Origin: an uncultured Ruminococcus sp.
GTDB lineage: Bacteria; Bacillota; Clostridia; Oscillospirales; Acutalibacteraceae
Assembly (NCBI GenBank): GCA_902773065.1
Contig: CACYDD010000116.1
Location: forward strand, 1 to 7,759
DNA length: 7,759 nt
Direction: 5' to 3'
Position numbers and translations under genes: made by a program. The stretch's first letter is position 1. The number at the start of each line of letters is the position of its first letter. A model generated the notes under the pieces. The model had not been told where the DNA came from. It did no database searches and saw only the letters and a list, made by a program, of their open reading frames with translations. Below, one piece after another: positions 1-5,099 of the stretch.

Positions 1-871
1 TGAAGCAGAAGCAATCTATATTATCAGAGAAGTAGCGGCTGAATGCGAAAGACCTGTTATGCTTTATTCTATCGGAAAGGACAGCTCGGTCATGCTGCAT
101 CTTGCGATGAAGGCATTTTATCCCGAAAAACCGCCTTTTCCGTTTCTGCATATTGATACAACATGGAAATTCAAAGATATGATCAAATTCCGTGACGATA
201 CCGCGAAAAAGCTCGGAATTGAAATGCTTGTCTATCAGAACGAGGAAGGGATCAAAAACAATATCAATCCCTTTGACCACGGTTCGGCTTATACTGATAT
301 CATGAAAACACAGGCACTGAAACAGGCACTTTCCAAATACGGATTTACCGCAGCTTTTGGCGGCGGTCGCCGTGATGAGGAAAAATCCCGTGCCAAGGAG
401 AGAATTTTCTCTTTCCGTAATCAGGAGCAGGCATGGGATCCGAAAAACCAGCGTCCTGAAATGTGGAAGCTGTACAATACAAGGATCAATAAGGGCGAAA
501 GTATCCGTGTGTTCCCGATCTCCAACTGGACAGAAAAGGATATCTGGCAGTATATCAAAAGAGAAAAGATCGATATCGTTCCTCTTTATTTTGCCGCAGA
601 ACGTCCTGTTGTTTATCGTGACAATAATATCATCATGGTAGATGATGACAGACTGCCGCTCAAGGAGGGAGAAACACCCGAATATAAGTCGGTACGTTTC
701 AGAACACTCGGCTGTTATCCGCTGACAGGCGGTATAGAATCCACTGCTGCAACACTGGATGAAATCATTGAGGAAACACTCAGCTCCGTTTCAAGCGAGC
801 GTACCTCAAGAGTCATTGACAATGAAGCAGCAGGCAGCATGGAGAGAAGAAAAAGGGAGGGATATTTCTGA
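1..871 (+). CDS. cysD: Sulfate adenylyltransferase subunit 2 (CysD), 5' end outside window
   Basis: CysD is the catalytic subunit of the heterodimeric ATP sulfurylase. With CysN it converts sulfate and ATP to adenylyl sulfate (APS) and pyrophosphate in the cytoplasm, the first step of sulfate assimilation. The reading frame is open from base 2, giving 289 visible residues. Comparison with the roughly 300-residue family suggests only about a dozen N-terminal residues are missing, so the internal ATG at 59 is not the start. The PP-loop of the ATP pyrophosphatase fold is seen as SIGKDSS (visible residues 23-29). The family motif GGGRRDEEKSRAKER lies near residues 120-134, followed by DPKNQRPE, INKGESIRVFP and the ending AGSMERRKREGYF. 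The stop overlaps the cysN start by one base (TGATG), indicating translational coupling. Identity is very secure from end-to-end resemblance to the enterobacterial protein as I remember it. Confidence 0.97.
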   Translation, partial: EAEAIYIIREVAAECERPVMLYSIGKDSSVMLHLAMKAFYPEKPPFPFLHIDTTWKFKDMIKFRDDTAKKLGIEMLVYQNEEGIKNNINPFDHGSAYTDIMKTQALKQALSKYGFTAAFGGGRRDEEKSRAKERIFSFRNQEQAWDPKNQRPEMWKLYNTRINKGESIRVFPISNWTEKDIWQYIKREKIDIVPLYFAAERPVVYRDNNIIMVDDDRLPLKEGETPEYKSVRFRTLGCYPLTGGIESTAATLDEIIEETLSSVSSERTSRVIDNEAAGSMERRKREGYF

Positions 872-2553
872 TGAAGGGTTTGCTTAAATTTATCACCTGC
901 GGAAGTGTTGACGACGGCAAATCAACGCTGATCGGACATATTCTTTATGATTCAAAGCTGTTGTATGCCGATCAGGAAAAAGCATTGGAGCTGGACAGTA
1001 AAGTTGGCAGCCGCAGCGGTGAGATCGACTATTCCCTTTTGCTTGACGGTCTGATGGCAGAGCGTGAGCAGGGCATTACGATTGATGTTGCCTACCGTTA
1101 TTTCACAACAGACAACAGAAGCTTTATCGTAGCTGACACACCAGGACACGAGGAATATACAAGAAATATGGCAGTGGGTGCTTCTTTTGCAGATCTTGCC
1201 GTGATTCTTGTGGATGCTTCACAAGGTGTGCTTGTGCAGACAAGACGTCATGCACGTATTTGTAAGCTGATGGGTATCCGCTATTTTGTATTTGCCGTGA
1301 ATAAAATGGATCTGATCGATTATAGTGAAGATCGTTTTATTGAAATTGAAAAGCAGATCGCAGAATTGAAAAATGATCTTGCACTTGATAATGTTAAAAT
1401 TATACCGCTGTCAGCTACAGAGGGCGACAATGTCACAAAGCATTCGGACAGAATCACATGGTATGAGGGTGAACCACTACTGGAATATCTCGAAAATGTC
1501 CATATTGATTCCGAAGAGGATCAGGGCTTTTATATGCCTGTGCAGAGAGTATGCCGTCCTGACCATACTTTCAGAGGATTTCAGGGACAGATCGAATCAG
1601 GCAAAATCAGTGTAGGGGATGAGATCGTTACTTTGCCGAGTTCTGAAAAAGCAAAAGTAAAATCCATTCTTGTTACTGATAAGGAAGTTGACACTGCTTT
1701 CAGCGGTCAGCCTGTTACGGTTACGCTTGACAAAGAAGTGGATGTTTCAAGAGGCTGTGTGCTTGTAAAGGATACAGATATTTCCGTTTACAAAAAGCTC
1801 ACGGTTTCGCTGCTGTGGATGGATGACGAATCCTTGTCCGTCGGAAAGGACTATATCGTAAAGCTTGGAACAAAAACCATTCCGGGCATTATCACAAAAA
1901 TCCAGTATGCGGTAGATGTCAATACAGGTGAGCATATTGAAGCACATACACTAAGTAAAAACGAAATCGCATTATGCGAATTACAGCTCAACGAAGCCAT
2001 TGCCGCCGATCTGTTTACATCACATAAGACACTTGGTGAACTGATTCTGATTGATCGTGTAACAAATATGACATCTGCCTGCGGTGTTGTGGAAAATGTC
2101 AGCGAAAGAGGAGGTTCTTTCTCCAACAGAGCGTCCTTCAAGCTTGGTAATATCGAAGCAAGAGGAGATATTTTCGAAGAATTTTATTATGATGCGGAAA
2201 GCCAGAATGTTCTGAAATATCAGCCCGTCAGCAGTACCTATACTGTCGGTGACGTGATTCCCACAAAGGGCGAAAGCTATCATTATCCGGACAGCTTTGA
2301 TATTATCGTACTGAGAGATAATACAGCAGTGAAAATTCGTGATAAAAAGGTTGCGGAAATCATTTCTGCGTTTGACTATCAGCTAAGTTCCGCTCCGCTT
2401 ATCAACGGCAGGGGTTTTGAAATTCGTGTTTCCTCACAGGAAGAACTCAGTGCTTTTCTTGATGATTACAGAAATTCGGGTGAAGCAGAACGAAAGAAGC
2501 TGTTCAAAAAATATTTCAGATTTGATAAATACCGCAAGGTAGCAATCAGTTAA
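871..2553 (+). CDS. cysN: Sulfate adenylyltransferase subunit 1 (CysN), GTPase, with C-terminal extension
   Basis: CysN is the regulatory GTPase of ATP sulfurylase; GTP hydrolysis drives APS synthesis by CysD. All elongation-factor-type GTPase motifs are visible: G1 GSVDDGKS (11-18), G2 in REQGITID (65-72), G3 DTPGHEEY (89-96), G4 NKMD (144-147) and G5 SATEGDN (181-187). Two EF-Tu-like beta-barrel domains follow, to about residue 410. At 560 residues it is longer than the roughly 475 of E. coli CysN. The extra 150 residues show no P-loop, so this is not the CysNC fusion with APS kinase; the extension is mixed alpha/beta-looking and ends in a basic segment. The ATG overlaps the cysD stop, and an AGGGAGG ribosome binding site lies at 854-860 inside cysD. 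It is the last gene of its operon, with a terminator 12 bases downstream. The core assignment is secure; the extension's function is unknown. Confidence 0.95.
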   Translation: MKGLLKFITCGSVDDGKSTLIGHILYDSKLLYADQEKALELDSKVGSRSGEIDYSLLLDGLMAEREQGITIDVAYRYFTTDNRSFIVADTPGHEEYTRNMAVGASFADLAVILVDASQGVLVQTRRHARICKLMGIRYFVFAVNKMDLIDYSEDRFIEIEKQIAELKNDLALDNVKIIPLSATEGDNVTKHSDRITWYEGEPLLEYLENVHIDSEEDQGFYMPVQRVCRPDHTFRGFQGQIESGKISVGDEIVTLPSSEKAKVKSILVTDKEVDTAFSGQPVTVTLDKEVDVSRGCVLVKDTDISVYKKLTVSLLWMDDESLSVGKDYIVKLGTKTIPGIITKIQYAVDVNTGEHIEAHTLSKNEIALCELQLNEAIAADLFTSHKTLGELILIDRVTNMTSACGVVENVSERGGSFSNRASFKLGNIEARGDIFEEFYYDAESQNVLKYQPVSSTYTVGDVIPTKGESYHYPDSFDIIVLRDNTAVKIRDKKVAEIISAFDYQLSSAPLINGRGFEIRVSSQEELSAFLDDYRNSGEAERKKLFKKYFRFDKYRKVAIS

Positions 2554-2565
2554 ATATCAATTAAT

Positions 2566-2612
2566 TACCGCTTCTCAGAAACATTGATTTCAACTGGGAG
2601 GCGGTATTTTTT
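2566..2612 (+). terminator. Intrinsic terminator after cysN
   Basis: A 13-bp stem pairs 2566-2578 with 2594-2606, with two G-U wobbles and a 15-base loop, and is followed directly by six T residues (2607-2612). It starts 12 bases after the cysN stop and separates the cysDN operon from the regulator promoter immediately downstream. Confidence 0.9.
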
Positions 2613-2621
2613 GCTAAAGAA

Positions 2622-2649
2622 TTGAAAAAATATTTTTTTATGCTATAAT
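2622..2649 (+). promoter_or_regulatory. Sigma-A-type promoter of the LysR-family gene
   Basis: A -35 element TTGAAA (2622-2627) is separated by 16 bases from a perfect -10 TATAAT (2644-2649). The -10 is preceded by TG with one base between (extended -10). Transcription would start near 2656, giving a leader of about 25 bases. The spacer contains a 14-bp A/T palindrome (2625-2638). Confidence 0.82.
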
Positions 2650-2669
2650 AAAATAAAATATTATCGTGC

Positions 2670-2674
2670 AGGTG
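2670..2674 (+). promoter_or_regulatory. Ribosome binding site that fixes a TTG start for the LysR-family gene
   Basis: AGGTG at 2670-2674 sits six bases before TTG at 2681. The in-frame GTG at 2666 would place this Shine-Dalgarno sequence inside the coding region and has no purine-rich site of its own. The TTG also gives the usual LysR-type N-terminus with the helix-turn-helix starting within a few residues. Confidence 0.7.
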
Positions 2675-2680
2675 ATTATT

Positions 2681-3598
2681 TTGACATTGCAGCAGATTCA
2701 TTATGCAATAACGGTTTCCGAAGTGGGGTCGATGAATAAAGCAGCGGAAAAGCTGTTTATTACACAGCCATCTCTGACAAGCTCCATTAAATCTCTGGAA
2801 AACGAAATAGGGATCAGTATCTTTCTGAGAACGGGCAGAGGTGTGTCCGTTACTTCTGAAGGAAGCGATTTTCTTCAGTATGCAAGACAGGTTTATCAGC
2901 AGTATGATATTCTTGAACAACGCTACAGCAATAAAGCAAGTATCAAACGTAAATTCGGTGTATCGACCCAGCATTATTCCTTTGCAGTCGAGGCTTTTGT
3001 CGAAACGGTGAAGCAATTCGGTACATTACAGTTTGAATTTGCGTTGAGAGAAACCAAGACCAATGAAGTGATCAGTGATGTTGGTACACTTAAAAGCGAG
3101 ATAGGAATTTTATTTTTAAGTGATTACAATAACAAAGTCATTAAAAAAATGCTGAAAGATAATAACCTTGAATTTCATAAGCTGATCGACTGCCGTGCGT
3201 ATGTGTATCTTTATAAGGATCATCCGCTGGCAGGGCAGGAATCTATCGGTCTTGATCAGCTGGAGGATTATCCCTGTCTTTCCTTTGAGCAGGGAGACCA
3301 GGGTTCAATTTATCTTGCCGAGGAAATTCTGAGTGATGTGGAATATCTGCGTACAATCAAAACAAACGACAGAGCTACCATGCTGAATCTGATGAAAGGG
3401 CTTAACGGTTATACGCTATGTTCGGGCATTATCAGCGAAAAGCTGAACAGTTCCGATTATATTACCGTTCCGTTCAAAGAGGATGACAGCAACCGGAATA
3501 CAACTATGACGATCGGTTATATTCTGAAAGACGGTTCTATTCCGAGCAGAATTGCCGAGGTATATATTGAACAGCTAAAGGCATATCTTGAACAATAA
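2681..3598 (+). CDS. LysR-family transcriptional regulator, possibly of sulfur assimilation
   Basis: A 305-residue cytoplasmic DNA-binding regulator of normal LysR-family length. The winged helix-turn-helix occupies about residues 3-62, with the hallmark pattern around AAEKLFITQPSLTSSIKSLE (21-40) and the following FLRTGRGV segment. The rest fits the periplasmic-binding-protein-like effector domain, with two subdomains from about 90 to 300. I start it at TTG 2681 because of the Shine-Dalgarno position; GTG 2666 would add five residues. It has its own promoter and terminator, so it is not in the cysDN operon although it directly follows it in the same direction. LysR regulators such as CysB and CysL control sulfur genes elsewhere, and location makes that the best guess here. 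The sequence does not reveal the effector or the targets. Confidence 0.9.
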   Translation: MTLQQIHYAITVSEVGSMNKAAEKLFITQPSLTSSIKSLENEIGISIFLRTGRGVSVTSEGSDFLQYARQVYQQYDILEQRYSNKASIKRKFGVSTQHYSFAVEAFVETVKQFGTLQFEFALRETKTNEVISDVGTLKSEIGILFLSDYNNKVIKKMLKDNNLEFHKLIDCRAYVYLYKDHPLAGQESIGLDQLEDYPCLSFEQGDQGSIYLAEEILSDVEYLRTIKTNDRATMLNLMKGLNGYTLCSGIISEKLNSSDYITVPFKEDDSNRNTTMTIGYILKDGSIPSRIAEVYIEQLKAYLEQ

Positions 3599-3611
3599 AA
3601 TACAGAACTTT

Positions 3612-3649
3612 CAGGCGGAATTTCGATTTGAGAAATCCGCCTGTTTTTT
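3612..3649 (+). terminator. Intrinsic terminator after the LysR-family gene
   Basis: Arms 3612-3624 and 3632-3643 form a GC-rich stem (CAGGCGGA with TCCGCCTG plus a TTTC/GAAA extension and one bulged A), with a 7-base loop and a T6 run at 3644-3649. The T-run overlaps the stop codon (3648-3650) of the convergent gene. In the reverse direction the hairpin is followed by only a poor T-tract, so it is probably strongest for the plus strand. Confidence 0.9.
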
Positions 3650-4328
3650 ACGCTATAACTTTTGGGATAATAATTCTTCCCGTACCGCCGTTATATTTTG
3701 TTGTTGTGTCTATGATGTTTTGTGCGGTATCAATCAGCAGACCGTCAGAGGTAGCCTGATTGCCCTGAACGATGTAGAAAATATCGGTGGTATTTTCATC
3801 CACTTTTGTTTTTTCCACCTGACGAATCTCCAGTCTGCACAAAATATCGTTAGCATCATCACAATAAGAATATTCATTTGGATTGGATGTTGTCGGTTCA
3901 GCCGCTCCGATCGGCTGAAAACGCTCTGTTCCGTCTGTAAAGCGAAGTGTCACATTTCCGTCTGTCTTGTTGATATTATGCGCTCCGAGTGCCAGCTTGC
4001 TTTCAAGGGAAATGATATTGTAAATATCGACTGCCTGATTGATATAAAACAAATCGCCGTTCTTTTTCAGAAGCTTGATCAGATTTTCGCTTGCAGGAAT
4101 ATTTTTCCGTCTTTTGATTCCTGCATTATCATGAAGAATGTTGAACCCTTCAAGAATGGGGTCGGAATGAACATCAAGCTCTTTATATTGGTTAAGCAGT
4201 TTTTTGATTTTTTCGTCACGGGTATTTTTCCATTCATTGCTGTTAATATGATTGTTAATTCCCTCAACAACGGCAAATACTATTTTTACGCCTGTATCAA
4301 GGACTTTTTGCTGTACAAAAAATTCCAT
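3648..4328 (-). CDS. Solo B3/4-domain protein (PheRS-beta editing-domain relative)
   Basis: A 226-residue soluble protein that I recognise as the stand-alone B3/4 domain (B3_4, COG3382 type), related to the region of phenylalanyl-tRNA synthetase beta that hydrolyses mischarged Tyr-tRNA(Phe). The domain covers about residues 60-215. It contains the conserved core RRKNIPASENLIKLLKK, the NQAVDIYNIISLESKLALGAHN segment (97-118) and the cluster NEYSYCDDANDILCRLEIRQ (151-170). In other solo proteins, as I recall, the last cluster appears as a GE...D...CR...R pattern. No signal peptide or membrane segment is seen. Start ATG 4328 is supported by GGAGG at 4340-4336, seven bases upstream. It is monocistronic and divergent from the SASP gene. 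A trans-editing or tRNA-related role is plausible from the family, but solo members are poorly characterised and function is not shown here. Confidence 0.82.
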   Translation of the reverse strand: MEFFVQQKVLDTGVKIVFAVVEGINNHINSNEWKNTRDEKIKKLLNQYKELDVHSDPILEGFNILHDNAGIKRRKNIPASENLIKLLKKNGDLFYINQAVDIYNIISLESKLALGAHNINKTDGNVTLRFTDGTERFQPIGAAEPTTSNPNEYSYCDDANDILCRLEIRQVEKTKVDENTTDIFYIVQGNQATSDGLLIDTAQNIIDTTTKYNGGTGRIIIPKVIA

Positions 4329-4368
4329 CTGAATTCCTCCGTATTAATTCTGAATTTATCTCATCTAT

Positions 4369-4397
4369 AGTATAAACCCAAGAGACATTGATGTAAA
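4369..4397 (-). promoter_or_regulatory. Sigma-A-type promoter of the B3/4-domain gene
   Basis: On the minus strand, TTTACA (4397-4392) and TATACT (4374-4369) are separated by exactly 17 bases, each near consensus. Transcription would start near 4362, leaving a leader of about 34 bases that contains the GGAGG ribosome binding site at 4340-4336. Confidence 0.72.
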
Positions 4398-4466
4398 ATA
4401 GCTGTTTCTTTTAACTTTTAATAGATTTTCTTTATATTTATCTTGAAAAAAATTGAAATTTAATCT

Positions 4467-4495
4467 GTATTATTTACCAACAAATTATCGTAATA
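4467..4495 (+). promoter_or_regulatory. Possible sigma-G/sigma-F-like promoter for the SASP gene
   Basis: GTATT (4467-4471) and CGTAATA (4489-4495), 17 bases apart, resemble the forespore sigma-G consensus (GHATR, 17-18 bases, CATnHTA) with one mismatch in each element. The setting is right for a SASP gene, which is normally forespore-transcribed. The surrounding DNA is AT-rich, so a chance match is possible. If real, the leader would be about 250 bases, unusually long for such a small gene. Confidence 0.35.
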
Positions 4496-4543
4496 TAAAA
4501 CAAAAAACAGATAATAATATTAACACAGCCCTATAAAACGACA

Positions 4544-4562
4544 ATGCTGTAAGGGACAGCAT
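4544..4562 (+). promoter_or_regulatory. Short perfect hairpin in the SASP leader
   Basis: ATGCTGT (4544-4550) and ACAGCAT (4556-4562) form a perfect 7-bp stem with the 5-base loop AAGGG. No T-run follows, so it is not a terminator. The 3' arm can instead pair with GCTGT at 4566-4570, giving an alternative, mutually exclusive hairpin. Confidence 0.5.
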
Positions 4563-4581
4563 AAAGCTGTGATGACAATCA

Positions 4582-4743
4582 TTCCTTTTTGGATATATTG
4601 TTTACGGAAAATGAATAACGAACAAGTAGGATGGTCTCGTTGATCTGGGACGCATGAACTTTGTGTTATGATTTTTCGTTTCATTAACAGTCAATGCGTT
4701 CCGGGTCTTGTTCGTTATGAGCTGTCAACAATTTGAAAAGGAG
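4582..4743 (+). promoter_or_regulatory. Extended structured RNA leader that can sequester the SASP ribosome binding site
   Basis: Reading outward to inward, 4582-4592 pairs with 4733-4743 (11 bp, four G-U), covering the whole AAAAGGAG Shine-Dalgarno (4736-4743). After a four-base bulge, 4597-4602 pairs with 4727-4732. A 12-by-8 internal loop leads to a perfect 12-bp helix, 4615-4626 with 4707-4718. A 16-base one-sided bulge (4627-4642) follows, then a 13-bp helix (4643-4655 with 4694-4706, three G-U). The cap is a small stem, 4664-4671 with 4681-4689, with one bulged base. No T-run follows, so termination is unlikely; translational control is the natural reading. I found no match to a riboswitch or T-box consensus known to me. 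The pairings are read directly from the sequence; the regulatory role is inference. Confidence 0.6.
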
Positions 4744-4752
4744 ACAACGATT

Positions 4753-4947
4753 ATGTCCAGTAATTCTAACTCTATCAATGTACCTGAAGCAAGACAGGCT
4801 ATGGAGCAGTTCAAGATGGAATGTGCCAACGAAGTAGGCGTTAACCTCAAGCAGGGTTATAACGGCGACCTCACTTCACGTCAGGCAGGTTCAGTAGGTG
4901 GCCAGATGGTAAAGAAAATGATCGAGGCTTACGAAAGAAGTATGTAA
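4753..4947 (+). CDS. Alpha/beta-type small acid-soluble spore protein (SASP)
   Basis: A 64-residue protein of the alpha/beta-type SASP family. In the forespore these coat DNA, protect it from UV and chemical damage, and are degraded to amino acids on germination by the protease GPR. The first conserved block is KMECANEVGV (21-30), corresponding to the family's KYEIAxEFGV GPR-cleavage region. The second is GDLTSRQAGSVGGQMVKKMI (38-57), with the hallmark GSVGG. Length is typical. The start is ATG 4753, with AAAAGGAG at 4736-4743 nine bases upstream; an in-frame TTG at 4708 lies inside the leader helix and is not a credible start. The residue after the expected scissile Glu23 is Cys rather than the usual Ile or Phe. 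It is monocistronic, with a structured leader and a downstream hairpin. It suggests a sporulating or recently sporulating lineage. Confidence 0.93.
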   Translation: MSSNSNSINVPEARQAMEQFKMECANEVGVNLKQGYNGDLTSRQAGSVGGQMVKKMIEAYERSM

Positions 4948-5042
4948 TCATCGCCTGATTTACAATCTGTAATATTCACTTCTGTGCGTTTTAATGTCAA
5001 TTCTTAATTTCTAGGAATTACCTCATATAAAACCGCATAACG

Positions 5043-5080
5043 AAAACCTCCCGGGCTTTAAGAGGCCTTGGGAGGTTTTT
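5043..5080. terminator. Bidirectional intrinsic terminator between SASP and ABC transporter genes
   Basis: AAAACCTCCC (5043-5052) and GGGAGGTTTT (5070-5079) form a perfect 10-bp stem. The interior, with GGCTT opposite AGGCC, can extend it. The plus strand ends in T5 (5076-5080) and the minus strand in T4, so it can serve both convergent genes. It lies 95 bases after the SASP stop and 20 bases after the transporter stop. Confidence 0.88.
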
Positions 5081-5099
5081 GCTGTAAAATGAAATTGTC

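Larger units (their letters stand above)
4329..4752. other. 424-base intergenic region between divergent B3/4 and SASP genes
   Basis: The left part (4329-4400) carries the ribosome binding site and promoter of the minus-strand B3/4 gene. Bases 4401-4540 are very AT-rich and contain a possible spore-type promoter reading right. Bases 4541-4752 are richer in GC and hold several inverted repeats that fold into an extended RNA ending at the SASP ribosome binding site. I see no convincing protein gene apart from a weak 23-codon upstream frame at 4572-4643, and no tRNA or known riboswitch consensus. Confidence 0.8.

Noticed and set aside
2561..3016. 151-codon minus-strand frame across the regulator promoter and 5' end
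   Set aside because: It spans a terminator and a promoter of the plus strand, lacks a ribosome binding site, and lies opposite the clear LysR helix-turn-helix coding sequence.
3588..4370. 260-codon plus-strand open frame opposite the B3/4 gene
   Set aside because: It is a shadow frame. The minus strand has a promoter, GGAGG and a recognisable domain, while the plus-strand translation is Cys/Ile/Phe-rich without family features.
4544..4562. Hairpin considered as a transcription terminator
   Set aside because: It is followed by a mixed sequence (AAAGCTGTG) with no T-run on either strand.
4615..4718. T-box, cyclic-di-GMP or SAM riboswitch upstream of the SASP gene
   Set aside because: None of the consensus pieces I know (such as TGGnACCGCG for T-boxes) is present, and the nearly unbranched architecture does not fit these classes.
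4708..4752. TTG at 4708 as an upstream start adding 15 residues to the SASP
   Set aside because: It lies within the 12-bp leader helix and has no ribosome binding site. The ATG at 4753 has AAAAGGAG nine bases upstream and gives the normal SASP length.
4948..5042. Additional small gene or RNA between the SASP stop and the terminator
   Set aside because: There is no open frame with a ribosome binding site. Only a weak imperfect AATTC/GAATT dyad near 5000-5020 is seen, consistent with ordinary 3' untranslated sequence.
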